Below, piece by piece: positions 28,889 to 37,936 of a stretch of 64,000 nt of DNA. The DNA lies in the NCBI GenBank assembly GCA_046052345.1, contig JBJOMN010000003.1, positions 48,822 to 112,821 of the forward strand. The letters are read 5' to 3'. Each line of letters opens with the position of its first letter. Position 1 is the first letter of the stretch. Both the position numbers and the translations under genes were made by a program. The notes beneath the pieces were generated by a model that saw only the letters and a list, made by a program, of their open reading frames with translations, ran no database searches and was not told the DNA's origin. The DNA comes from Pollutiaquabacter sp046052345 (GTDB lineage: Bacteria; Bacteroidota; Bacteroidia; AKYH767-A; 2013-40CM-41-45).

Positions 28889-31800
28889 ATGCATCGCGCC
28901 GTTTTTCTTTTACTTATGCTGGTATCCGTATCAGCCTCGTCCTACGTTTCCGCACAGGAAAGATCTGTGAGCGGCAAGGTGGTCTCTTCCACCGACAAGC
29001 AGCCGATCCCTTTTCTGCCGGTTTCCGTAAAAGGCACTGCCAAATCCACGATGACGGACGGAAACGGCTTCTATCGTCTGGAAGGACTTTCTTCCGAAGA
29101 CACTCTTATGTTCTCCTATGTCGGCTTCTCCACTCGTTACGAGCGGGTGGGAGAAAGGGCCGTAGTAGATGTCTCCTTGCAGGAAAGGACACAGGAGCTG
29201 GGCGAGGTTGTCGTAACCGCCCTCGGCATCAACCGACAGAAGCGGGAGCTCGGTTATTCCACGCAAAAAGTGGAGGGCAGTGAAATCCAGCAGTCCAATT
29301 CCCCGAACGTCCTGAACGCGATGACCGGTAAAGTTTCCGGAGTACAGATTTCAAACCCGGACGGTGTGGACGGAGGAACCACCCGGATCACCATCCGGGG
29401 AAACAACAATATTTCCGGCAACAACCAACCGCTGATAGTCGTCGACGGGATACCGATGAACAACGATCCCGGAATGACCGATATAGGACGCGGAAAAGAC
29501 TGGGGATCTGCCATCAACAACATCAACCGCGAGGATATCGAGTCCGTCAACATCCTTAAGGGCGGAGCCGCCTCCGCTCTGTACGGAGCGCGCGGCGCCA
29601 ACGGAGTCGTTCTGATCACCACGAAGAAGGGAAAGAAGCAACCCGGTATCGGTATCACTTATAACATGACCTACAAGGTCACTCATCCTTACCGCTACAG
29701 GGAAGTACAGAACAAATACGGCGGAGGTGCACCTTCCCTTTCCTTCACTCGACCCGAGTTCGAACTGGGCAGCGACAGCATCCCGTTGTTCCCTTCCCTG
29801 TCGACCGATGCCGAGTTCGGCTACCCCGGCTCTTCCGTGTCCTGGGGACCTGAACTCGACGGCCGTACCATCCGCTGGTGGGACGGATCCCTCAGGCCGT
29901 GGTCGCCTCAGCCCGACAACCTCTCCCTGCCTTATCAGAACGGCCGTGCCGTCACGCACAACATTTCCGCGGAGGGTGGCGGTGACGTCGGGACGATGCG
30001 CATGTCGCTTACGCGCACCGACAATTCTCCTATCGTAGACAACAGTAATTTCAACCAGACGACCGTCAATACGAATTCAACGCTGAAGGTGACGGATAAA
30101 GTCAGTCTTAACCTTTCCGCCTCCTATGTCGATTATCACCGGCTGAACAGTCCGCAGCTGGGAGAGGACGCCTTGTCCTTCACCAAAGGCTCCCTGTACT
30201 CCTGGCCCCGCAGCTATCAGGGCGAAGACCTATCGGATTACGAACTTCCGGACGGTACGCGGAATCCTCAGACGGGATATCCTTATCTGTACATCGACAA
30301 ATACCTCTGGTGGAAGTATTATAATAACAACACCACGCTCGACCGCAGCAAACTTCTGGGAGGATTGACGCTGAATTATTCGATCGCTTCCTGGCTCACC
30401 TTCATGGGCAGGACAGGCATCGATTATACGCTGGATGAATTCCGGACCCGTAACAAGCCTGCCGACCGTATCGGTCTTCTGGACGGGTACTATTCCGAAT
30501 CCATCCAGCGCGACCGCAGTCTGAACAGCGAATTCCTGCTGACGGCCACGAAAAAGAACCTCTTCGGTTCCGACATCAGTGCCGATATAAACATAGGCGG
30601 TTCCTCCTGGAACCGTTTCATGCACGGGGTGAGCGCCCATTCCGGCACCTGGTACTATCCGAACTGGTACAGTCTTCAGAATTTCACGTCGACGGTATAC
30701 GGTCAGGATGCCAACGGCAACACCGTAGTGGTCACGCAGGGGGACAATCCGGCATCGCTTGTTCCGGTGACAACCAATTATTCCAAAAAGATCAACTCGA
30801 TCTATACGTTCGTCCATATGTCCTATAAGGACCGGCTTTTCGTGGAGTTGACTGGAAGGAACGATTGGTCTTCCACACTACCTGCGAATGCGAACTCCTA
30901 TTTCTATCCGGGTGTATCCGCCAGCTGGGTGGCTTCCGATGCACTTCCGATCAAGAACAATTGGTTCAGCTACTGCAAAGTGAGAGGAGGAGCGGCACAG
31001 ACGGCAACGGATACGGACCCCTATCAGACGGAATTCTACTATAACACCACGCTGTACGGCGGTGACCAGTCCTCCGCTTTGCCTGCCGTAATTCCGCCCA
31101 TAGCACTCAAGCCGCAGCGGGTTAATTCCTATGAGATCGGAACCAACCTGGGTTTTCTTGACGACAGGATCGTACTTGACTTCACCTACTATTACAAATA
31201 CTCATTCGATCAGATCATTCGTACGCCGCTTCCCAATTCCGCAGGTGCATCTTCCGTGCTCATCAACGAAGGCGCATTGTCCAACCGCGGTTTTGAGTTG
31301 CTGCTGAACGCCACGGTCCATCAGGGCGCTGCGCTTACGGTGCGCACCGGGCTTAACTTCACCCGCAACCGGAACAAGGTGGTCAGCCTGGGAGATTACG
31401 CGGATACCTACATCCTGGATGACATCTGGGGCGAGAACGGTCCGCAGATGGCGCTGCACGAAGGCGATGATTTCGGAACCATCGTGGGGTGGGATTATTT
31501 ATATCGTGACGGTCAGCCGGTCGTGAACGCTGCCGGCACGAAATATCTCATCTCCGACAAGCGTGTTCCAATCGGTAACGCTTCTCCTCATTTCCTGGCC
31601 GGCTGGACGACGGAATGGAATTACGGGAACTTCACACTGCGCACGCTCATCGATACCAAATGGGGCGGCGACATGTATTGCGGCTCCTATGTGATCGGAC
31701 TGCAGTCGGGCCAGAGTCCTGAGACGCTGACCGAGCGGGATGGCGGAGGATTGCCTTATACCGATCCGACCGGAGCCACTTCGAACGTCGGAGTCATCCT

Positions 31801-32164
31801 GCCGGGTGTCCACGAAGACGGTACGCCCAATACTACGGTCGTGCACTATTACTACAAATATCTTCCGAATGCCGGCGGATGGGGTCACTTCCTGTCTACG
31901 CCGGGTATAGTCGAGAATTCATGGGTCAAGATGCGAGAGGTCACGCTCGTGTATGAGTTGCCTGCGCGACTGGTCAGGAAGCTGAAGGTCTTCCAGGGGC
32001 TTTCCGCACTGGTCACGGGAAGGGACCTGTTCTATTTTTACTCGTCCGTACCTGACCGTATCAATCCGGAAGGATTTCTCGGGGCGGGAGATGCCCAAGG
32101 CTTCGAGTGGTCTTCCTTGCCGGGCGTCCGTTCATGGACTTTCGGTCTCACAGCAAAATTCTGA
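28889..32164 (+). CDS. SusC/RagA family TonB-linked outer-membrane protein
   Basis: 1091 residues. Signal peptide 1-22 (...SASSYVSAQ). A carboxypeptidase-regulatory-like domain follows (VSGKVVSSTDKQPIPFLPV.. to about 100), then the LGEVVVTALGINRQKRELGYS linker. The plug domain has the SusC signature (VDGIPMNND, SINNINREDIESVNILKGGAASALYGARGANGVVLITTKKG). The rest is a 22-strand barrel ending in FGLTAKF with terminal Phe. It imports a polymer with its SusD partner, six bases downstream. The substrate may be a glycan or glycopeptide, inferred from the PNGase-like gene nearby. Confidence 0.95.
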   Translation: MHRAVFLLLMLVSVSASSYVSAQERSVSGKVVSSTDKQPIPFLPVSVKGTAKSTMTDGNGFYRLEGLSSEDTLMFSYVGFSTRYERVGERAVVDVSLQERTQELGEVVVTALGINRQKRELGYSTQKVEGSEIQQSNSPNVLNAMTGKVSGVQISNPDGVDGGTTRITIRGNNNISGNNQPLIVVDGIPMNNDPGMTDIGRGKDWGSAINNINREDIESVNILKGGAASALYGARGANGVVLITTKKGKKQPGIGITYNMTYKVTHPYRYREVQNKYGGGAPSLSFTRPEFELGSDSIPLFPSLSTDAEFGYPGSSVSWGPELDGRTIRWWDGSLRPWSPQPDNLSLPYQNGRAVTHNISAEGGGDVGTMRMSLTRTDNSPIVDNSNFNQTTVNTNSTLKVTDKVSLNLSASYVDYHRLNSPQLGEDALSFTKGSLYSWPRSYQGEDLSDYELPDGTRNPQTGYPYLYIDKYLWWKYYNNNTTLDRSKLLGGLTLNYSIASWLTFMGRTGIDYTLDEFRTRNKPADRIGLLDGYYSESIQRDRSLNSEFLLTATKKNLFGSDISADINIGGSSWNRFMHGVSAHSGTWYYPNWYSLQNFTSTVYGQDANGNTVVVTQGDNPASLVPVTTNYSKKINSIYTFVHMSYKDRLFVELTGRNDWSSTLPANANSYFYPGVSASWVASDALPIKNNWFSYCKVRGGAAQTATDTDPYQTEFYYNTTLYGGDQSSALPAVIPPIALKPQRVNSYEIGTNLGFLDDRIVLDFTYYYKYSFDQIIRTPLPNSAGASSVLINEGALSNRGFELLLNATVHQGAALTVRTGLNFTRNRNKVVSLGDYADTYILDDIWGENGPQMALHEGDDFGTIVGWDYLYRDGQPVVNAAGTKYLISDKRVPIGNASPHFLAGWTTEWNYGNFTLRTLIDTKWGGDMYCGSYVIGLQSGQSPETLTERDGGGLPYTDPTGATSNVGVILPGVHEDGTPNTTVVHYYYKYLPNAGGWGHFLSTPGIVENSWVKMREVTLVYELPARLVRKLKVFQGLSALVTGRDLFYFYSSVPDRINPEGFLGAGDAQGFEWSSLPGVRSWTFGLTAKF

Positions 32165-32169
32165 CGGAC

Positions 32170-33804
32170 ATGAAAAAACTTTTTACACTCGTTTTGACGG
32201 CCTCGGTCTGTGCAATGTTGTTTTCATGTGAAAAGGATTTCGATGAAACCAACAAGAACCCTAACGGTTTTACCACCGCTTCCGACGGATCCCTTTTCAA
32301 TGCCGCCATCGCTTCACTCAAATTCGGATGGAACGAGCAGCTGTATGTGAATGTTTCCGTACTCTATAAGGAGACGCAGCTCGGAGCGCTGCCGCAGGTC
32401 CGCTGGAACAATTACACGATCGGTACGGAAGAGATCTGGCGTAATTATTACACGATATTGCCTAATTTCAGAGAGCTCGAACGTCGCTGGTCCGGCTATT
32501 CCTCTTCCTCTCCTGAAAAGCGGAACATGTTGGCCATGGAGAAGATCCTCTTGGCCTTCAAGACTTTCAAGATGACAGACCTTTTCGGGGATATTCCTTT
32601 CTCCGAAGCGGGTTACGGATATCAGGATGTCAACCGTTTGCGTCCGACGTTCGATTCACAGGCTTCTATTTATCTCAGCCAGTTGGAGGCGCTCGCATGG
32701 GCGGCACGCAACATCGATCCGGCGGCCGTCGCCGAAGAGCCCATCGCCAGCTTCCGTGCTTTCGACAATCTCTTTTTCGGCGACCTTTCCAAGTGGCGCA
32801 AGTTCGCCAACTCGCTGCGGCTCCGGTATGCGATGCGGATGGCGGACAGGGACAGCCTGGCGGCGGATTCCATCGTGGGCGATATCCTGAACAACGACCT
32901 TCCGTTACTCGGAGCCTACTCCGGAGGCTTCCTGAATGACAATCCCTACACGGAAAGTGCCGCCCTCTATCCGTATCAGCTCGGCTTCCGTAACGAGAGC
33001 AAGGGGTGGTCTTATAACCAGTCGAAGGACATGCGAATGGGTACGAATGTCTGGCATGTGGTTTCACGTCACGACAGCACTGACGGCAGCGGTATTTTCG
33101 ATCCTCGCGCTTACTACTTTTTCGATACCGATTACAACAACCGCTGGGTTCCTTATCCGAACGTGGCGCCGGCAGGGGCGCAACCTGACGGCGGAATCCC
33201 CTACGAGTACCAACGGGATGCGCTTTACTCCCTGAAAGGGCAGACATGTAATTATTCACCCTTCAATTACCACCTGGTCCGCGACATGGATTTCATTCCT
33301 GATATCCTGATGACAGGTGCCGAAGTCCACTTCCTCAGGGCGGAGGCCTTTCACCGCGGAATCGGAGTCGGAGCGCCGGATCTTAATCGGCGGGACGATG
33401 CCTTCATCAACGGTTTGCTTTTTTCGTTGAATTTCTGGCAGACCATCATGAACACCTCCAAGCTGCCCAACTCAGGAGCGACTTTCGCATCCAATGTGAA
33501 CGTCCCTTCCAACCTGGGTTTTGTCACGGTCCAGAACGGGACGGATTATTTCTCCCTGAATGAAAGTGAAAAAATCGCCATGATCTATACGCAGTCCTGG
33601 CTGGATCTTTTTCTGCAGCCTCAGGAGGCGTGGGCTTTGGTGCGCAGGAAAGGTTCCTATGTGCCCCACGAGGGCCCTGCCTCAACGGTCTATCGACTCC
33701 CGATTCCTCCGTCGGAAGTCTCCTATAATGAAGGCAACTGGCTGAGCGTGTTCGGTTCCGCTTCGGGTGATGCCATGGACCGGAAGATGTGGTGGATGCG
33801 TTAA
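32170..33804 (+). CDS. SusD/RagB family nutrient-binding lipoprotein (SusD-like_2 type)
   Basis: 544 residues from ATG 32170. Lipoprotein signal (MKKLFTLVLTASVCAMLFSC, Cys20 lipidated) followed by EKDFDETNKNPNG, characteristic of the SusD-like_2 subgroup. The helical TPR-like core (EIWRNYYTILPNFRELERRW, MLAMEKILLAFKTFKMTDLFGDIPFSEAG) and the C-terminal LRRKGSY-type segment are present. It forms a lid for the SusC pore and binds the ligand at the cell surface. It is co-transcribed with SusC. Confidence 0.93.
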   Translation: MKKLFTLVLTASVCAMLFSCEKDFDETNKNPNGFTTASDGSLFNAAIASLKFGWNEQLYVNVSVLYKETQLGALPQVRWNNYTIGTEEIWRNYYTILPNFRELERRWSGYSSSSPEKRNMLAMEKILLAFKTFKMTDLFGDIPFSEAGYGYQDVNRLRPTFDSQASIYLSQLEALAWAARNIDPAAVAEEPIASFRAFDNLFFGDLSKWRKFANSLRLRYAMRMADRDSLAADSIVGDILNNDLPLLGAYSGGFLNDNPYTESAALYPYQLGFRNESKGWSYNQSKDMRMGTNVWHVVSRHDSTDGSGIFDPRAYYFFDTDYNNRWVPYPNVAPAGAQPDGGIPYEYQRDALYSLKGQTCNYSPFNYHLVRDMDFIPDILMTGAEVHFLRAEAFHRGIGVGAPDLNRRDDAFINGLLFSLNFWQTIMNTSKLPNSGATFASNVNVPSNLGFVTVQNGTDYFSLNESEKIAMIYTQSWLDLFLQPQEAWALVRRKGSYVPHEGPASTVYRLPIPPSEVSYNEGNWLSVFGSASGDAMDRKMWWMR

Positions 33805-33922
33805 CTCCCAATTAAATTTATCGCCCCATCTTCCTCCGGTCATATCAAGCTAAACAAGTCAGGAAGCGCTTTTCCCGATTGTCGCAAAAAAATTAACTTA
33901 CACCACCATATCACCAACCACC

Positions 33923-36421
33923 ATGAAAAAGTCCTTTCAGTGCTTGCGAAACACTTTCGCAATCCTCGCATTCCTGATCACCGGAAGCGTTTTTGCTCAA
34001 ACCAACCAATATCTGGATTTTGACGGCATCGACGATTTTGTCAGCATTCCGAACGGGTCTGCAGCCATTGCAGGTTCCAGCCAGATGACCATCACGGGAT
34101 GGTTCTATGATAACCAGCTCTCCTACGGGCAGGGTATGATGGGCTATCGGGCGACAGGTGGCGGGTTCTATCTGATTCAGCTCAACAACGGGCAGATCGA
34201 ATGCCGTATGCTCAATTCCGCGGGCACCCTTTTTTCCTACGTGACACCTAACCTGACGGTTGTTCCTCAGGTCTGGCAGCATTTTGCCTGGGTCTATAAC
34301 GGCTCCAATGTCTCCCTGTACAGGAACGGTGTACTCATCGGAGGAATCGCTGCATCAGGCAGTATCACGGCAACCAACATTCCCTTCACGATCGGTAAAA
34401 GTCCGCTGAGCGGTTTCAACTTCCTGTACAGCGGCCGCATCGACGAAGTCTCCGTCTGGAACAAGGCGCTGACCGTGACTGAAATCCAGGACATGATGGC
34501 CAATGAACTGACCGGTACTGAAGTCGGACTGAAGATGTATTACAAATTCAATCAAGGGGTGCCCGGCGGTAACAATACCAGCATCACCGCATTGACCACA
34601 GAGGTCAATTCTCCCACGTATGACGGAGTCTTTTACAATTTCGCACTGAACGGTGCGACCTCCAACTTCAACGGGACTCTCAATACCAGCTTCCAGGCGA
34701 TTTCGTTTCCTCAGATATCTACACAGCTGACCACCACTTCGTCGGTCACTCTGGGCGGCACCGCTTCCTCCGGGCTTCCTGTTTCATATGCCGTCGAATC
34801 CGGTCCTGCCACCGTCAGCGGAAATATCGTCACCATCACCGGGGCAGGAACGGTCTGCATCCGTGCATCTCAGCTCGGAAATGTTCAGTACGATTCCGCC
34901 ACTTCGGTGGTGAACTGTTTTGATGTGGTCGATCCAGCCTTGAACCTGCCCATCATCGAAGCCCGCAATCCGCTACCCGGTGCAGATGTCTATATGCCTT
35001 CGCTGGGCACCTTACAGGTGGCGGCCAAAGTATCGATCGATTACCCGACGCTGTTCAATGTGCAAAGTGTCAGTTTTGTGATCGACGGGACTCCTGTTCC
35101 TGTCACTGACCATGCGAACGGACATTTTACCGCGTGGTGGACGCCAAGCTCCTACGGCCCGCACCAGATACAGTTAGTCTCCACGAGCAATTACGGAGCC
35201 GTGAATACCGTGAATGTCAATGTGAATGTCGTACAGAACACCACCGATCTCAACAACCAGGTGGTTTTCAGCGGCGTCTGGCTGAATACCGATTCCATCA
35301 CCGCCATGCGAGACGGTATCCTGCCGTCGTTTGTAGGAGCTTTCGACACTATCACTGCCATACTCACTGTTTCCTGTCCTCCCGGGGGGTGTGGTCCGTG
35401 GGACCGTGTCGCAAGCATCGACGCCCAGGGCCATGACGGTCGCTGGTTCGAGATCATCCGCTATATCACACCTTACGGCGTACCATGCTCCCATCGAATC
35501 AATCTGACCGATTACATGTCTATCCTGCAGGGCAAAGTTCGTTTCCGCGCCAATTGCGCAACGCTTGATAACGGATTCCAGTATGAGCTTAAATTCGATT
35601 TCAAGGCCGGTTCCCCGCCGCACAAGTACAGCTCCGTCACACAGGTGTGGAAAGCAATTTATCCCTTTGGTGATTATGCGAACCTGCAACCGGTTCCTGC
35701 CTTCAGTTACACCTATCCCGCGGGTGCGGTCGCTTCCAAGCTGAAACTGGTAAGCACCGGCCACGGTTGGGGAAGCCTCAACACGAGTAATGCTGCCGAG
35801 TTCTACAATGCCACCCACAACGTGTGGGTGAACGGTGCCAGTACATTTGCGCAGCAGAACTGGCTGGTATGTAATCCGAACCCGGACGGATGTTCGCCTC
35901 AGAACGGCACATGGACTTACGCCCGAGCAGGGTGGTGCCCGGGAGCCATCGCGCCTTACTTCGATTACGACATGTCCTCCTTCGTAGCTGCTCCGAATGT
36001 CAATCTGGAATATAAATTCTTCGCTTCCTACGTCGACCAATGCCATCCGAACAATCCCAACTGTGTCACGGGCGTGACTTGTTCGGATTGCAACGACGGA
36101 TTCAACCCGCAGCTGGACGTGAACTGTAATCTTATCACCTTCTACGATACCGCTGCCGCTCTGGACGTCGCAGAGCTTGATTATATCGGGTTCGTCCTGT
36201 TTCCTAACCCGACGTCGGGGCTCTTCACATTGTCATCCGGAGGCAGATCCGACCGTGATTATACCGTAACTGTCACCGACCTTATGGGTAAGGAGGTGAT
36301 GCGGTTCGCGTGGAACGGAGAGCGCCGTTCCATCGATATGAAAGAAAGTCCTAAGGGTGTCTATATCATCCGTACGTCGAACGGGAAAACCAGTGCTTTC
36401 AAGAAGCTCGTTGTGCAATGA
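33923..36421 (+). CDS. Secreted LamG plus PNGase F-like protein with T9SS sorting domain
   Basis: 832 residues. Signal peptide 1-26 (...LITGSVFAQ). A LamG/concanavalin-like domain follows (about 27-215, ending IDEVSVWNKALT), then Ig-like linkers (about 215-450). Residues about 450-730 match PNGase F: CGPWDRVASI and FEIIRYITPYG correspond to the enzyme's CDEWDRYANV and YEIGRFITPY; AEFYNATH and RAGWCPG match its AEWCFRTH and RAGWCPG. D494 and E626 fit the catalytic D60 and E206. The position of E118 appears to be Cys545. A type A T9SS domain ends the protein (FPNPTSGLF...KGVYIIRTSNG, about 756-832). PNGase F removes N-glycans from Asn. Activity here is inferred. Confidence 0.85.
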   Translation: MKKSFQCLRNTFAILAFLITGSVFAQTNQYLDFDGIDDFVSIPNGSAAIAGSSQMTITGWFYDNQLSYGQGMMGYRATGGGFYLIQLNNGQIECRMLNSAGTLFSYVTPNLTVVPQVWQHFAWVYNGSNVSLYRNGVLIGGIAASGSITATNIPFTIGKSPLSGFNFLYSGRIDEVSVWNKALTVTEIQDMMANELTGTEVGLKMYYKFNQGVPGGNNTSITALTTEVNSPTYDGVFYNFALNGATSNFNGTLNTSFQAISFPQISTQLTTTSSVTLGGTASSGLPVSYAVESGPATVSGNIVTITGAGTVCIRASQLGNVQYDSATSVVNCFDVVDPALNLPIIEARNPLPGADVYMPSLGTLQVAAKVSIDYPTLFNVQSVSFVIDGTPVPVTDHANGHFTAWWTPSSYGPHQIQLVSTSNYGAVNTVNVNVNVVQNTTDLNNQVVFSGVWLNTDSITAMRDGILPSFVGAFDTITAILTVSCPPGGCGPWDRVASIDAQGHDGRWFEIIRYITPYGVPCSHRINLTDYMSILQGKVRFRANCATLDNGFQYELKFDFKAGSPPHKYSSVTQVWKAIYPFGDYANLQPVPAFSYTYPAGAVASKLKLVSTGHGWGSLNTSNAAEFYNATHNVWVNGASTFAQQNWLVCNPNPDGCSPQNGTWTYARAGWCPGAIAPYFDYDMSSFVAAPNVNLEYKFFASYVDQCHPNNPNCVTGVTCSDCNDGFNPQLDVNCNLITFYDTAAALDVAELDYIGFVLFPNPTSGLFTLSSGGRSDRDYTVTVTDLMGKEVMRFAWNGERRSIDMKESPKGVYIIRTSNGKTSAFKKLVVQ

Positions 36422-36440
36422 TGCTGAATGCTTGAAATGT

Positions 36441-36469
36441 GAAAGCCCCGCAGACACTGCGGGGCTTTC
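36441..36469. terminator. Hairpin between convergent genes
   Basis: GAAAGCCCCGCAG (36441-36453) pairs with CTGCGGGGCTTTC (36457-36469), loop ACA. The T-run is weak, but the 13-bp stem is perfect and lies between the two stop codons. Confidence 0.7.
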
Positions 36470-36490
36470 TGCTTATACGGAGTCTGTTTG

Positions 36491-36889
36491 TCACTTGAAC
36501 CGGAAGCCCGCTCCTAAAGCCAATTGCCAAGTTCCTTTTTTCGCGTCGAAATATTCTGTCAATCCAATTACCATCCGCCGGTAGGCGATTTCTCCGCCGA
36601 AACCGAGAACGGGGGCGAAGTAGGGCGTACCGTTGACCCATTGCGTACGCATACTTGGTGTAAAAGCAAGCGCTACCGACGATTTTCCACTAATCATTCG
36701 CAAGGAAGGTCCGCCGAAATTGAAGTAGTAGGTGTCCGGCTTATCCGGATCAAATACGCTTCCGTCGGCCAGGAGCATCAACTGGCCTTTGAAAGCCACT
36801 GCTTCAACCTTTTTCGTATCAGGGGTCTGGGCGTAACACAGCTTGGTTACGGTTAAGAAGATTGAAAACGACAGCACGGTTTTTTTCAT
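36491..36889 (-). CDS. Small exported protein, outer-membrane-like
   Basis: 132 residues with a signal peptide (MKKTVLSFSIFLTVTKLCYAQ). The mature part has beta strands typical of a short outer-membrane beta structure (SSVALAFTPSMRTQW, FAPVLGFGGEIAYRRMVIGLTEYF and WQLALGAGFRFK with C-terminal aromatic/Lys). The pattern resembles a small barrel. I do not recognise a family. It is convergent with the PNGase-like gene. Confidence 0.6.
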   Translation of the reverse strand: MKKTVLSFSIFLTVTKLCYAQTPDTKKVEAVAFKGQLMLLADGSVFDPDKPDTYYFNFGGPSLRMISGKSSVALAFTPSMRTQWVNGTPYFAPVLGFGGEIAYRRMVIGLTEYFDAKKGTWQLALGAGFRFK

Positions 36890-36985
36890 GGCAAGCTTTG
36901 ATGGGGAAGGTTTTTCAGCGCCCTAAAATAACAATTCATTGACTACGGCGGATAGCCGTATATTGTGCAGGTCATACCGGTTTTA

Positions 36986-37804
36986 ATGTATCGTTCGATA
37001 TACGTTTTACTTTTTGTTCTGTTCAGGCTGCTTCCTGCCTACGGTGGCGGTGATACTTTGTCGGTTGTCACATGGAACATACAGAACCTCGGCAAATCCA
37101 AAAGTGACGAAGAGATCGCTTTCATGGCTTCGCTGCTACGCGGTTATGACATGGTGGCGGTGCAGGAAGTAGTAGCAGGAATCGGCGGCGCACCGGCCGT
37201 TGCCCGCCTTGCGGATGCGCTCAACAGGACAGGTTTCAAGTGGGATTACGCTACCAGCGATCCTACAGTAAGCACTTCAGGATCTTCCGAGCGGTATGCC
37301 TTTCTGTGGAAGACCTCCAGGGTCCGGCGTTCAGGCCGTCCGATGCTGGAGTCGACCTACCGATACGAGATCGAGAGGGAGCCGTTTATAATTGATTTTA
37401 TTCACGGCAAGGATACTTTTTCATTGGCTTCCATACACGCGGTTCCTAAAAGCAAGCAGCCGGAGCGGGAGTTGAAGTATCTGAAGTTCCTTCCTGGGAT
37501 TTATCCGGACCGGGTTCTGATGATCATGGGTGATTTCAATTGCCCCCAGTCGCATTCGGTATTCTCTCCCCTGAAGTCATCCGGGTACAAACCTGCACTG
37601 ACCGGTCAGAAGACGACCTTGAAGAGGAATTGCCGAACCCGCGATTGCCTTTCTTCCGAATATGACAACATTTTCTATCCCCTCCGTGAAATTGCAATGG
37701 TGAAGTCGGGGGTGATACATTTCCAGGAAAAGACGCCGATATATCTGCTGCCGGAAGCAATTTCCGACCACCTTCCGGTCTTCCTTTATTTTTCAGTCAA
37801 ATGA
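36986..37804 (+). CDS. Exported endonuclease/exonuclease/phosphatase-fold protein
   Basis: 272 residues from ATG 36986 (an upstream GTG at 36965 is unlikely). A short signal peptide (MYRSIYVLLFVLFRLLPAYGG) precedes a DNase I-like fold with all landmarks: TWNIQNLGKSKSDEEI, the metal-binding Glu (VAVQEVVAG), MGDFNCPQSH and the terminal SDHLPVFLYF. Members are nucleases or lipid phosphatases; a secreted nuclease is the most likely role. No lipobox is present. It is transcribed alone. Confidence 0.85.
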   Translation: MYRSIYVLLFVLFRLLPAYGGGDTLSVVTWNIQNLGKSKSDEEIAFMASLLRGYDMVAVQEVVAGIGGAPAVARLADALNRTGFKWDYATSDPTVSTSGSSERYAFLWKTSRVRRSGRPMLESTYRYEIEREPFIIDFIHGKDTFSLASIHAVPKSKQPERELKYLKFLPGIYPDRVLMIMGDFNCPQSHSVFSPLKSSGYKPALTGQKTTLKRNCRTRDCLSSEYDNIFYPLREIAMVKSGVIHFQEKTPIYLLPEAISDHLPVFLYFSVK

Positions 37805-37936
37805 GGACGGTGTGCATTCTTTCGCCCGGAATATTTAATGTTTGTTAAAATGAACACTTATGGGGATTTCCTGTTAGTGTTAGTATGATATTTGCCTTGG
37901 GGTGTTTAGAAATTTACTCCGATTAGCCCCATTGAT

